Below are positions 1-8,560 of a DNA stretch of 64,000 nt, piece by piece. Numbering within the stretch: the first letter of the stretch is position 1; each line of letters starts with the position of its first letter. The notes under the pieces are model-generated. The model was given only the letters and a program-made list of their open reading frames with translations. It was not told the origin of the DNA and searched no databases. The stretch spans positions 1,223,582-1,287,581 of the forward strand of contig NZ_CP049780.1 of assembly GCF_011193355.1 (NCBI RefSeq), written 5' to 3'. This DNA comes from Streptomyces sp. JB150. GTDB lineage: Bacteria; Actinomycetota; Actinomycetes; Streptomycetales; Streptomycetaceae. The position numbers were made by a program, and so were the translations under genes.

Positions 1-1216
1 CGACCGGATAGCTGGAGGGGTACAGGAAGCCTTCCAGCGGGTCCTTGACGCCCTCGTGGTTCTGCGCCCAGTCGGGCAGGCCGAGCTCTTTCCACTCCTC
101 CTGGGCGACCTTGGCGGTGGTGCCCGACTCGACCTCCAGACGCTTGTCGATGAGCTGGTAGATCTCGGCGTTGCGCCGGCCCTCGGCGATGATGAGGTTG
201 TTCTTGCTCTCGGGGCTGAGCATGAGTTCGACCGCGCTGTCGGCCGACATCTCCTTCTCCAGCGTGTACACGCCGTCCTGGATGCTCTTGCCCTGCGGGT
301 TGGCGTTCTGGGCGGCGACGAAGGCGTCGACGCTCTTGACGACCCCGGCCCGTTTGAGGATGTTGCCCATCTCGGAGCCGCTCGCGCCCGGCGGGATGGT
401 GACGGAGACCTGCTCGCCGTTGCCGTCGCCCGCGAAGTCGGGGGCCTCGCCGAAACGGTCCTGGTAGAACTGGAGCCCGAAGTAGCCGACGCCCGCGAGG
501 CCGCCGCCGAACACCGCGACGACCACCAGGCAGGCGATGCCGTTGCGGCTCTTCTTGTTCTTGCCGCCGCGGCCCCGGCGGTCGCTGCCCCGGCCGCGCC
601 GGCCGCCCGGCTGCTCGTCACCGTCGCCGTCGTCGTCCCCGCCCGCGAAGAAGGCGGCTTCTCCCTGGTCGGGGCCCGGGTCCCAGTCGGTGACGGGCTC
701 GGGGTCGCCGGTGCGGCGCGCGGGCGGCTCGGGCGGCGGATAGGCGTCCGGCGTGCCGTAGAAGTCGGGCTGCTCCCCTTCGTAGCCCGCCGGCTGCTGG
801 GTGTACGGGTCGACGGGCTCCGCGGGGTACGGGATGTGCGGCTGGGCGTCGCCGGCCCAGCCGCCGCCGTTGTCGTACGGCTGCCGCTGGTCGTACTGCG
901 AGCCGCCCTGCTGGTCGTAGTGCTGACCGCCGTGCTGGTCGTACTGCTGCCCGCCCTGGCCGGGGTACTGCTGCTGACCGTAGTCCTGGTACTGCTGCCC
1001 GTCCTGGCCGTAAGCGGCCTGGCCGCCGGTGCTCCAGTCGCCGTACTCCGGCTGGCCGGTCTGCTGCGGCTGCTGCTGCGGATGGTGCTGTGGCCGGCCG
1101 CCGTAGGCGGACTGCCCGCCCTGCTGGGCCTGCTGTCCTCCCCATCCGCCGTCCCCGTACAACGGGTCCTCCGGATGCCACGGTTCGGAGCCTTGGCCCC
1201 GGCCATACTCAGTCAT
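1..1216 (-). CDS. mltG: Endolytic transglycosylase MltG (YceG-like), C-terminus beyond the window
   Basis: Membrane-anchored lytic transglycosylase that cleaves nascent peptidoglycan and is thought to set glycan chain length. About 405 residues are visible from the ATG at 1216, which follows an AGGGGAT ribosome binding site. Residues 1-225 are a long hydrophilic cytoplasmic region, very rich in Gln, Gly and Tyr between about 28 and 115, then Asp/Arg/Gly-rich. A single membrane segment lies at about 226-248, followed by the start of the extracytoplasmic YceG domain. The family motif LEGFLYPSSY, which holds the catalytic Glu (about residue 395), is just inside the window. It is the last visible gene of the alaS-ruvX operon, 119 bases after ruvX. 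The N-terminal extension is much longer than in E. coli MltG. Family assignment is confident; the role of the extension is unknown. Confidence 0.93.
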   Translation of the reverse strand, partial: MTEYGRGQGSEPWHPEDPLYGDGGWGGQQAQQGGQSAYGGRPQHHPQQQPQQTGQPEYGDWSTGGQAAYGQDGQQYQDYGQQQYPGQGGQQYDQHGGQHYDQQGGSQYDQRQPYDNGGGWAGDAQPHIPYPAEPVDPYTQQPAGYEGEQPDFYGTPDAYPPPEPPARRTGDPEPVTDWDPGPDQGEAAFFAGGDDDGDGDEQPGGRRGRGSDRRGRGGKNKKSRNGIACLVVVAVFGGGLAGVGYFGLQFYQDRFGEAPDFAGDGNGEQVSVTIPPGASGSEMGNILKRAGVVKSVDAFVAAQNANPQGKSIQDGVYTLEKEMSADSAVELMLSPESKNNLIIAEGRRNAEIYQLIDKRLEVESGTTAKVAQEEWKELGLPDWAQNHEGVKDPLEGFLYPSSYPV

Positions 1217-1335
1217 CGATCCCCTAGAGCCGCGAGGCGGCGGTCGCGGCCCTCCGGCTCGGTCCCGCACCGCCTCTTGCTGTGCGGCGGCTGTTCGAAT
1301 GCCGCCGCATCGCGCGGAACGTTACCGTATCGCGA

Positions 1336-1800
1336 TCAGATGACCACTTCGACGCCCTCACCGGGTGCTGTACCTGACACCCGTTCGGATTCCAGCGCCT
1401 GCTGGAGGATGATCACGGCGGCCGCCTGGTCGATGACGGACCGCCCCTTCTTGGATTTCACCCCGGAGGCGCGCAGGCCCTGACTGGCCGTCACCGTCGT
1501 CATGCGCTCGTCGACCAGCCGCACCGGAACCGGGGCGATCGCGCGCGCCAGTTCCCGGGCGAAGCCGCGGACCTTGGCCGCGGCCGGGCCCTCGCCGCCC
1601 TTCAGGGAGCGCGGGAGCCCGACGACGACCTCGATCGGCTCGTACTCCTCGACCAGCTGCTGCAGGCGCCGCTGGGCCGCCGGGACGTCCCGGCCGGGAA
1701 CGGTCTCCACCGGCGTGGCGAGGATCCCGTCGGGGTCGCACGAGGCGACCCCGATGCGGGCGTCCCCGACGTCGACGGCGAGCCGGCGTCCTCTGCGCAT
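1336..1800 (-). CDS. ruvX: RuvX/YqgF family Holliday junction resolvase-like protein
   Basis: A 154-residue RNase H-fold protein. The YqgF family is linked to 16S rRNA 5'-end processing and to Holliday junction resolution. The three acidic motifs are visible: LAVDVGDARIG at the N-terminus, VVVGLPRSLKGGEG in the middle, and LVDERMTTVTA followed by a late DQAAAVIIL helix. The start is the ATG at 1800, because the sequence TAATG makes the alaS stop codon overlap this start by one base, a typical translational coupling. alaS-ruvX-mltG is a common actinobacterial gene order. Length is normal for the family. Confidence 0.94.
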   Translation of the reverse strand: MRRGRRLAVDVGDARIGVASCDPDGILATPVETVPGRDVPAAQRRLQQLVEEYEPIEVVVGLPRSLKGGEGPAAAKVRGFARELARAIAPVPVRLVDERMTTVTASQGLRASGVKSKKGRSVIDQAAAVIILQQALESERVSGTAPGEGVEVVI

Positions 1801-4472
1801 TACTTGGCCGTCTCCGCGACCAGGCGCTCGACGGCCTGCACGGCCTCGCCGATGGCGGCCGGGTTCTGGCCGCCGCCCTGGGCGACGTCCGGCTTGCCGC
1901 CACCGCCGCCGCCGAGCGTCTTGGCGGCCGTGCGGACCAGGTCGCCGGCCTTGAGGCCGCGCTCGCGGGCGGCCTCGTTGGTGGCGATCACCGTCAGCGG
2001 CTTGCCGTTCGCCGTGGTGAACAGGGCCACCACGGCGGCCCGGCCGCCCTGGATGCGGCCGCGCACGTCGAGGACCAGCTTGCGCAGGTCGTCGGCGGTG
2101 GTGCCGTCCGGGACCTGGCCGGTGACCAGGGCGACGCCGTGCACGTCCTTGGCGGACTCGGCGAGGCCGGCGGCGGCCTGGAGCACCTTCTCGGCGCGGA
2201 ACCGCTCGATCTCCTTCTCGGCTTCCTTCAGCTTGCCGAGCATCGCGGAGACCTTCTCCGGCAGCTCCTCCGGACGGCCCTTGAGCAGCTCGGTGAGCTG
2301 GTTGACGACCGTGTGCTCCCGGGCGAGGAACTGGTAGGCGTCCACGCCGACCAGGGCCTCGATACGGCGCACGCCGGAGCCGATGGAGGACTCGCCGAGC
2401 AGCTTCACCAGACCCAGCTGGGAGGTCTTGTGCACGTGCGTGCCGCCGCACAGCTCCTTGGAGAAGTCGCCGATGGTGACGACGCGCACCCGCTCGCCGT
2501 ACTTCTCGCCGAACTCGGCGATGGCGCCCTGCTTCCTGGCCTCGTCGATGCCCATGACCTCGGCGTGTACCGAGAGGTCGCGGGCCAGCACCTCGTTGAT
2601 CTTCTGCTCGACGTCGGTCATCACCGTCTGCGGCACGGCGGACGGGGAGCCGAAGTCGAAGCGGAAACGGCCGGGCTGGTTCTCGGAACCGGCCTGGGCG
2701 GCCGTCGGGCCGAGGGCGTCGCGCAGCGCCTGGTGGGTCAGGTGGGTGGCCGAGTGGGCGCGGGCGATGGCCGAGCGGCGCCTGGCGTCGATCGAGGCGT
2801 GGGCCTTGGCGCCGACGGTGACCTCGCCGACCTGGACGACGCCCTTGTGGACGTAGACGCCCGGGACCGGCTTCTGGCAGTCGCGGACCTCGATGACGGC
2901 ACCGGTGTCGATCTTGATCTTGCCGGTGTCGCCGATCTGGCCGCCGCCCTCGGCGTAGAACGGGGTGCGGTCGAGGACGATCTCGACCTCGTCGCCCTCG
3001 GTGGCGGCGGGCGAGGACACGCCGTCCACGAGGATGCCGACGACCGTGGACTCGCCCTCGGTGTCGGTGTAGCCGATGAAGTCGGTGGCGCCGGCCTTGT
3101 CGGCGATCTCGCGGTAGGCGCCCATGTCGGCGTGGCCGGTCTTCTTGGCCTGGGCGTCGGCCTTGGCGCGCTCCCGCTGCTCCTTCATCAGGCGGCGGAA
3201 GCCGTCCTCGTCCACGGACAGGCCCTGCTCGGCGGCCATCTCCAGGGTGAGGTCGATCGGGAAGCCCCAGGTGTCGTGGAGCAGGAACGCCTTGTCGCCG
3301 GGCAGCACGCTGGAGCCGGCGGCCTTGGTCTCGGCGACGGCGCTGTCGAGGATGTTGGTGCCGGCCTTCAGCGTCTTGAGGAAGGCGTTCTCCTCGGCGA
3401 GGGCGACCTTCTCGATGCGCTCGCGGTCGGTGATCAGCTCGGGGTACTGCTGCCCCATCATGCCGATGACGACGTCGATGAGGTCCTTGACGACCGGCCC
3501 TGTGGCGCCGAGCAGGCGCATGTTGCGGATGGCGCGGCGCATGATGCGGCGCAGGACGTAGCCGCGGCCCTCGTTGCCGGGGGTGACGCCGTCGCCGATG
3601 AGCATGGTGGCGGTGCGCATGTGGTCGGTGACCACGCGCAGGGAGACGTCCGAGTCGTGGGCGTCGCCGTAGCGGACGCCGGTCAGCTCGGTGGCCTTGT
3701 TGATCACGGCCATCGAGGTGTCGATCTCGTACATGTTCTGCACGCCCTGCAGAATCATGGCGAGCCGCTCGAGGCCGAGGCCGGTGTCGATGTTCTTGCT
3801 GGGCAGGTCGCCGAGGATCTCGAAGTTGTCCTTGCCGGTGCCCTCGCCCCGCTCGTACTGCATGAAGACCAGGTTCCAGATCTCCACGTACCGCTCGTCG
3901 TTGACGGCGGGGCCGCCCTCGGGGCCGAACTCGGGGCCGCGGTCGTAGTTGATCTCGGAGCAGGGGCCGCAGGGGCCGGGCACGCCCATGGACCAGAAGT
4001 TGTCCTTCATGCCCAGGCGCTGGATGCGCTCCTTGGGCACGCCGACGACCTCGTGCCAGATCTGCTCGGCCTCGTCGTCGTCCTGGTAGACGGTGATCCA
4101 GAGCCTCTCCGGCTCCAGGCCGTAACCGCCCTTGTCCTGGGGCGTGGTGAGCAGCTCCCAGGCGAGCTTGATGGCGCCTTCCTTGAAGTAGTCGCCGAAG
4201 GAGAAGTTGCCGCACATCTGGAAGAACGTGCCGTGCCGCGTGGTCTTGCCGACCTCTTCGATGTCGGGCGTGCGCACGCACTTCTGCACGCTGGTGGCGC
4301 GCGGGAACGGCGGCTTGACCTCACCCAGGAAGTAGGGCTTGAAGGGCACCATGCCGGCCGGGACGAGGAGCAGAGTCGGGTCGTCCGCGATGAGCGACGC
4401 CGAAGGGACGACGGTGTGCCCGCGCTCCTCGAAGAAGCTCAGCCAGCGACGGCGGATCTCAGCCGACTCCAT
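1800..4472 (-). CDS. alaS: Alanyl-tRNA synthetase
   Basis: Class II aminoacyl-tRNA synthetase charging tRNA-Ala in the cytoplasm; 890 residues, the normal bacterial length. The N-terminal catalytic core begins with [15 protein letters not shown]. The editing domain shows the zinc-ligand pair HSATHLTH and the later CGGTHVHKT (CxxxH). A C-terminal DHHA1-type domain with a GGGGGGKPD glycine run closes the protein. The ATG at 4472 overlaps the TGA of the upstream DUF6167 gene (TGATG), and the stop overlaps ruvX, so three genes are read as a coupled block. Confidence 0.98.
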   Translation of the reverse strand: MESAEIRRRWLSFFEERGHTVVPSASLIADDPTLLLVPAGMVPFKPYFLGEVKPPFPRATSVQKCVRTPDIEEVGKTTRHGTFFQMCGNFSFGDYFKEGAIKLAWELLTTPQDKGGYGLEPERLWITVYQDDDEAEQIWHEVVGVPKERIQRLGMKDNFWSMGVPGPCGPCSEINYDRGPEFGPEGGPAVNDERYVEIWNLVFMQYERGEGTGKDNFEILGDLPSKNIDTGLGLERLAMILQGVQNMYEIDTSMAVINKATELTGVRYGDAHDSDVSLRVVTDHMRTATMLIGDGVTPGNEGRGYVLRRIMRRAIRNMRLLGATGPVVKDLIDVVIGMMGQQYPELITDRERIEKVALAEENAFLKTLKAGTNILDSAVAETKAAGSSVLPGDKAFLLHDTWGFPIDLTLEMAAEQGLSVDEDGFRRLMKEQRERAKADAQAKKTGHADMGAYREIADKAGATDFIGYTDTEGESTVVGILVDGVSSPAATEGDEVEIVLDRTPFYAEGGGQIGDTGKIKIDTGAVIEVRDCQKPVPGVYVHKGVVQVGEVTVGAKAHASIDARRRSAIARAHSATHLTHQALRDALGPTAAQAGSENQPGRFRFDFGSPSAVPQTVMTDVEQKINEVLARDLSVHAEVMGIDEARKQGAIAEFGEKYGERVRVVTIGDFSKELCGGTHVHKTSQLGLVKLLGESSIGSGVRRIEALVGVDAYQFLAREHTVVNQLTELLKGRPEELPEKVSAMLGKLKEAEKEIERFRAEKVLQAAAGLAESAKDVHGVALVTGQVPDGTTADDLRKLVLDVRGRIQGGRAAVVALFTTANGKPLTVIATNEAARERGLKAGDLVRTAAKTLGGGGGGKPDVAQGGGQNPAAIGEAVQAVERLVAETAK

Positions 4473-4831
4473 CAGTGGTCCTCATTCCGGTTGTTGTACG
4501 GCTTGTTGTACGGGTACTTCGGGGTGTCGATGTACCGGGGATCGTTGCGGTTCTCGATGGCGGCCAGGCGCCGGGGCGGGGCGAGTTCGGGATCCGCGTC
4601 GAGGCCGAGCGCGTCCTGCAGTTCGGCTTCCCGGCGGGCCATGTTGTCGCGGACGTCGAGGGCGAAGCCCACCGCGCGGTCCTTGAGTCTGTGACCGGTT
4701 TCGATCGCCTTGTTCGCCGCGGCCGCGGCCAGGCTCTCGGGCGTCAGCTGCCTCAGCTTGCGGTTGACCTTGGTGGTGGCCCACACACCGGTGGCGACAC
4801 CCGTGGTGAACCAGAACGTACGGCGGAACAT
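4472..4831 (-). CDS. DUF6167-type small membrane protein
   Basis: A 119-residue protein of unknown function conserved in front of alaS in streptomycetes. It opens with a short hydrophobic stretch ([21 protein letters not shown]) that may anchor it in the membrane. A helical region with many Ala and charged residues follows, and the tail is rich in Tyr, Asn and Pro ([16 protein letters not shown]). The stop overlaps the alaS start by one base and the gene begins 8 bases after the DUF948 gene, so it is inside the alaS operon. The family name is from recollection of streptomycete annotations; no biochemical role can be read from the sequence. Confidence 0.8.
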   Translation of the reverse strand: MFRRTFWFTTGVATGVWATTKVNRKLRQLTPESLAAAAANKAIETGHRLKDRAVGFALDVRDNMARREAELQDALGLDADPELAPPRRLAAIENRNDPRYIDTPKYPYNKPYNNRNEDH

Positions 4832-4839
4832 CGCTCGGT

Positions 4840-5286
4840 TCAGTCCTTCTTTCCGCGGAGGTTCCGCTTCGCCCGCCGCGAGGCCGGGACGGTGCGGCCC
4901 ACGATCACGGTACGCCGCGGCGCTCGGTCGGGCATGTCGTCCTTGCGGCCGCTCAGCGCCTGGCGCACGCCGTAGCCGAAGGCCGCGACCTTGACCAGCG
5001 GGCCGCCGAAGGTGGAGGCGACGGTGGTCGAGAGCGCGGAGGCGTTCGCGGTGACCTCCTGGACGTCGGAGGCGATCGCGTCGACCCGGTCGATCTGGGT
5101 CTGCGCGGAGCGCACCGCCGCGGAGGCGTCGGCCAGCAGCGGGACGGCCTGGTCGGTCACGTCCGCCACGAGCTTGGTGGTCGCCTTGAGCGTCTGGGCC
5201 AGCCTCGCGAGAGCCACCGCGAGGAAGGAGACCAGGATCGCCCAGAAGACGGCCACCAGGATCCCGGCCACCTCTCCACCGGACAC
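4840..5286 (-). CDS. DUF948 domain membrane protein
   Basis: About 148 residues beginning VSGGEVAGILVAVFW, a single N-terminal membrane helix (about residues 5-28) followed by a long alpha-helical region of DUF948 type (DVTDQAVPLLADASAAVRSA) and a basic tail ending RRAKRNLRGKKD. I chose the GTG at 5286 because it directly precedes the conserved membrane helix. The ATG at 5322, with AAGG six bases upstream, is an alternative that would add 12 mostly basic residues. First gene of the alaS operon. Similar proteins are thought to sit on the inner face of the membrane; the function is unknown. Confidence 0.82.
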   Translation of the reverse strand: MSGGEVAGILVAVFWAILVSFLAVALARLAQTLKATTKLVADVTDQAVPLLADASAAVRSAQTQIDRVDAIASDVQEVTANASALSTTVASTFGGPLVKVAAFGYGVRQALSGRKDDMPDRAPRRTVIVGRTVPASRRAKRNLRGKKD

Positions 5287-5421
5287 CTTGTGCACCCGCT
5301 CCCTGAAACGTGCTCTGAACATCGGAACCTTGAAAAGGCAGTGCACCGAGCCTATCGCGCCGGGGCTGCCGCTCCGTACCGGATTAGCGCCCGTGGGCAG
5401 CGATGTTGCGCCCGGCGATTG

Positions 5422-5453
5422 TACGGACTGCATACATTTCAGTACGCTCCGTA
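5422..5453. promoter_or_regulatory. Inverted repeat in the divergent promoter region
   Basis: TACGGA (5422-5427) and TCCGTA (5448-5453) form an inverted repeat with a 20-base spacer, immediately before the start of the STAND ATPase gene and within the 170-base region it shares with the divergent DUF948/alaS operon. The right arm touches the start codon, so a bound protein would block both transcription and initiation. This is an inference from symmetry only; short 6-base arms can arise by chance. Confidence 0.35.
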
Positions 5454-5457
5454 TGCC

Positions 5458-7620
5458 ATGCGGGATCATCAGCGTGGCCACACCTCCCTGACCGGCAATC
5501 TCCCTGCGGAGCTCGACGGATTCGTCGGACGGACCTCCGAACTCGGTGCCCTCGTGGCGGCGCTCGACACCTCACGGCTGGTGACGGTGACCGGCGCCGG
5601 CGGGGTGGGCAAGTCGCGGCTGGCCGCGCGGGCCGCGGCGCGCTGCGCGCCGCCCGACGGGGTGTGGCGCGTGGAGCTGGCGCCGGTCCGCGACCCGGAG
5701 TTCGTCGACCACGCCGTGGTGGAGGCCCTGGGCCTGACGGACCACACCAAGCGGCCGCCCCGCGAGACGCTGCTCGGTCATCTCCCCGGGCGGGAACCGC
5801 TGCTGGTGCTCGACGGGTTCGAGCACCTGGTGGAGGCGGTGGCCGGGCTGGTGGTCGAACTGCTGCGGGGCGCGCCGGGGCTGACGGTGCTCGGCGTGGG
5901 GCGCCGGCCGCTGGGCGTGGCCGGCGAGCGGCTGTTCCCGCTGGCCCCGCTCGGCGAGGACGAGGCGGTCGAGCTGTTCCTGGACCGGGCCGCGCGGCAG
6001 GGGGTCGACCCCGGCGACGAGCAGTCCGTGCGGGAGCTGTGCCGGCGGCTCGACGGGATCCCGCTCGCGATCGAACTGGCCGCGGGCCGGCTGCGGGCGC
6101 TGAGCGTCGGGCAGCTCCTGCAGCGGCTCGACGACCGGTTCCGGCTGCTGACCGGCGGCGGCCGGGAAGCGCTGCCCCGCCACCGGACGCTGCGCACCGC
6201 GATCGGCTGGAGCCATGAGCTGTGCGCCCCGCGCGAGCGGCTGCTGTGGTCGCGGCTGTCGGTGTTCGCCGGGCCGTTCGACCTGGAGGCGGCCGAGTAC
6301 GTGTGCGGGGGGCACGGTCTGCACGCGGACGACGTCCTCGACGCGCTGTCCGAGCTGATCGCGCAGTCGGTGGTGGCGCGGGAGCAGACCGCGGCCGGGG
6401 TGCGCTACCGGATGCTGGACTCGGTCCGCGCGTACGGCGCCGAGTGGCTGGAGTCGACCGGTGACGCGGACCGGCTGCGGCGCCGGCACCGGGACTGGTT
6501 CATGGGCCTGGCGACCTGGTGCGAGCTGGAGTGGTTCTCGCCGCGCCAGTCGGAGGTGGCCGCGCGGATCGAGGCGGAGCTGCCGAACCTGCGCAGCGCG
6601 CTGGAGTACTGCATGACCGAGCCGGACGCGGCGCACCTGGGCCAGTACCTGGCGGGGTCCCTGTGGTTCTGCTGGGTCGGCTGCGGCCGGCTGGCGGAGG
6701 GCCGTCACTGGCTGGAGCGGTCCCTGGCGCTGGACTCGCGTCACGAGCAGCCCCGGCTGAAGGCGCTGTGGGTGCTCGGTTACGTGACCATCCTGCAGGG
6801 CGACGCGGTGGCCGCGCTGGCCGCGCTCCAGGAGTGCCGGGAGGGCGCGGAGCGGTCGGCGAGCCCCACGGCCATGGCGTACGCCGAGCACCGCAGCGGC
6901 TGTCTGGCGCTGGTCACGGACGACGTGGACCGTGCAGAAACGCTGCTGCGGTCGGCGCTGCGCCGCTACCGGGAGATCGGCGAGCTGAACAGCAACGTCC
7001 TGATGGCGCAGGTGGAACTGGCCATGACCCGCGCCTTCCAGGGCGATCTGCCGGACGCGGTGCGGCTGTGCGAGGACGTGCGCCGGGTGTGCGAGGACCA
7101 CGGCGAGCGGTGGGCGCGCGGGTACGCGCTCTACGTCCTGGCCTACGCGGCGTGGAGCGAGGGCGACGTGGGGCGCGCCCGCACCCTGCTGGCCGACTCC
7201 CTCGTGAGCGCGCACGGTTTCCGTGATCTGCTCGGCTGCGTGCTGTCGATCGAACTGCTGGCGCTGGTCCTGGCCACCGCGGGTGAACTCGCGCAGGCGG
7301 CGGTCCTCCAGGGCGCGGCCTCGCGCATGTGGCCGTCGGTGGGGCTGCCGCTGTTCGGCTCGGCGCACTACAACGGGCCGCACGAGCTGTGCGAGGCGAT
7401 CGCCCGCGAGGGACTGGGCGACGAGCGGTACGAGGCGTGCGTGCGGGAGGGCGAGGGCCTGAGCCGGGCGGAGACGGTCGACCGGGCGCTGCGGCCCGCG
7501 CGCGGCCTGGACGCGGTGCCGGGACCGCGCGGGGCGGCGCGGCGTACCCAGGGACCGGCCGCCGACATGCAAAAGCCCGCCGCCTCGCCCACCCGGAAGG
7601 GCGGGGAGACGACGGGCTGA
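5458..7620 (+). CDS. AfsR-like STAND (NB-ARC) ATPase with TPR-type repeats
   Basis: A 720-residue predicted signalling ATPase. Residues 45-53 hold the Walker A motif GAGGVGKS, residues 115-124 the Walker B LLVLDGFEHL, and the GIPLAIELAAGRL motif of NB-ARC proteins lies near 200. A winged-helix-like segment (LLWSRLSVFAGPF) comes next, then helical TPR-type repeats to about residue 690. No N-terminal BTAD/winged-helix DNA-binding domain and no C-terminal LuxR helix-turn-helix are seen, unlike AfsR or LuxR/MalT proteins. The ATG at 5458 is the first start giving the whole NB-ARC domain; it has no clear Shine-Dalgarno and may be leaderless. A longer reading frame starts at 5290 but would run back over the divergent gene. 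The last codons contain the rpsD terminator. Likely a regulator or signalling hub; partner unknown. Confidence 0.85.
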   Translation: MRDHQRGHTSLTGNLPAELDGFVGRTSELGALVAALDTSRLVTVTGAGGVGKSRLAARAAARCAPPDGVWRVELAPVRDPEFVDHAVVEALGLTDHTKRPPRETLLGHLPGREPLLVLDGFEHLVEAVAGLVVELLRGAPGLTVLGVGRRPLGVAGERLFPLAPLGEDEAVELFLDRAARQGVDPGDEQSVRELCRRLDGIPLAIELAAGRLRALSVGQLLQRLDDRFRLLTGGGREALPRHRTLRTAIGWSHELCAPRERLLWSRLSVFAGPFDLEAAEYVCGGHGLHADDVLDALSELIAQSVVAREQTAAGVRYRMLDSVRAYGAEWLESTGDADRLRRRHRDWFMGLATWCELEWFSPRQSEVAARIEAELPNLRSALEYCMTEPDAAHLGQYLAGSLWFCWVGCGRLAEGRHWLERSLALDSRHEQPRLKALWVLGYVTILQGDAVAALAALQECREGAERSASPTAMAYAEHRSGCLALVTDDVDRAETLLRSALRRYREIGELNSNVLMAQVELAMTRAFQGDLPDAVRLCEDVRRVCEDHGERWARGYALYVLAYAAWSEGDVGRARTLLADSLVSAHGFRDLLGCVLSIELLALVLATAGELAQAAVLQGAASRMWPSVGLPLFGSAHYNGPHELCEAIAREGLGDERYEACVREGEGLSRAETVDRALRPARGLDAVPGPRGAARRTQGPAADMQKPAASPTRKGGETTG
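7571..7619 (-). terminator. rpsD intrinsic terminator inside the 3' end of the convergent gene
   Basis: Read on the minus strand, AGCCCG ... CGGGCT closes an imperfect GC-rich stem with inner CCCGCCC/GGGCG pairing, followed by TTTT. It starts about 24 bases after the rpsD stop. It lies wholly within the last 17 codons of the STAND ATPase gene. Confidence 0.72.
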
Positions 7621-7642
7621 CGCGAAGGGCGCTACTCCCGGA

Positions 7643-8257
7643 TCAACGGGCGTAGTACTCGACGACGAGCTGCTCGTCGCAGATCACCGGGATCTCCTTG
7701 CGGTTCGGCTCGCGGTCCAGGCGGAACGCCAGGGCCTTGAGGTTCACCTGGAGGTAGCGCGGGGTCTCGCCCTCCGGGGCGAAGCCACCCTCGCGGGCGA
7801 TCTGGAACAGCGTCTTCTCGCGGCTGCGCTCGCGGACCTGGACGACGTCGTCCGGACGCACGCGGAAGGACGGCTTGTCGACCTTCTGGCCGTTGACCTC
7901 GATGTGGCCGTGGACGACCATCTGGCGGGCCTGGTAGATCGTGCGGGCGATGCCCGAACGCAGGACCAGGGCGTCCAGACGCCGCTCGAGCTCGACGATC
8001 AGGGCCTCACCGGTCTTGCCCTGCACCTTGGAGGCACGCTCGTAGGCGCGGACCAGCTGACGCTCGGAGATGTCGTACTGCGCGCGCAGACGCTGCTTCT
8101 CCAGCAGACGGACCTTGTAGTCCGAGTTCTGCTTGCGGCCGCGGCCGTGCTCACCCGGCGGGTAGGGACGGGCCTCGAAGTACTTGACGGCCTTCGGGGT
8201 CAGCGCGATGCCGAGGGCACGCGACTTCTTGACCTTGGGGCGGGACTGGTTCGCCAC
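7643..8257 (-). CDS. rpsD: 30S ribosomal protein S4
   Basis: 204 residues; primary rRNA-binding protein that starts assembly of the 30S body. The N-terminal [16 protein letters not shown], the [20 protein letters not shown] segment and the S4 RNA-binding domain ([20 protein letters not shown]) are clear. The N-terminal region has no cysteines, so this is the zinc-independent (C-minus) form of S4. The gene stands alone here rather than in the rpoA operon, as in other streptomycetes. The start is GTG at 8257, preceded by AGGAAA about 12 bases upstream. Confidence 0.97.
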   Translation of the reverse strand: MANQSRPKVKKSRALGIALTPKAVKYFEARPYPPGEHGRGRKQNSDYKVRLLEKQRLRAQYDISERQLVRAYERASKVQGKTGEALIVELERRLDALVLRSGIARTIYQARQMVVHGHIEVNGQKVDKPSFRVRPDDVVQVRERSREKTLFQIAREGGFAPEGETPRYLQVNLKALAFRLDREPNRKEIPVICDEQLVVEYYAR

Positions 8258-8560
8258 TGTTTCTCATTTCCTAGGTTCGGCTTGTCAGGGTTTCGGGAGG
8301 TCGCATCCGCAGCCGGGGAAACCCGCCGGGTCCGCGCGGGACCTGCCGGGCAGCCGCTCCCCTTGCTGGGCACATACGTGCAGCACGCGAGTGGCCCACC
8401 GACCGTTCCCGGGCGCTTGCCGGGTGGGTGGTGGGCTGCCCGCGACACCTTCGACGGTGCGCGACGCTCCTGGAGCCGGTCCCGGGGGGACCGGTGCTCC
8501 GGCTGACCGTCCCGTTCTGACAGCACGGGACGCAGCACTCCGGGCGAGTCTACAGGGTGC
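8258..8560. other. rpsD-rarA intergenic region
   Basis: About 300 bases without a gene. It must hold the rpsD promoter and leader and the rarA 3' end. On the minus strand the leader side is GC-rich and can pair in several ways (for example CCCACC with GGTGGG around 8395-8437). A compact hairpin lies at 8472-8500. I could not identify a convincing -35/-10 pair. Confidence 0.5.
8472..8500 (-). terminator. Possible rarA terminator hairpin
   Basis: GGAGC-CGGTCCC pairs with GGGACCG-GT-GCTCC (12 base pairs with a two-base bulge, loop of three G). It is about 60 bases beyond the rarA stop. There is no U-rich tail, so it could equally be a leader structure of the downstream rpsD transcript. Confidence 0.42.

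Noticed and set aside
2139..4694. Very long open frames on the strand opposite alaS (and similar ones opposite hisS, relA, secD, thrS and the ABC genes)
   Set aside because: They are mirror-frame artefacts of GC-rich third positions; the proteins are Val/Leu/Asp/Gly-rich without domains, and a clear gene is on the other strand.
5384..5575. 63-residue minus ORF across the shared alaS-operon promoter
   Set aside because: Arginine-rich product overlapping the start of the STAND gene, with no domain.
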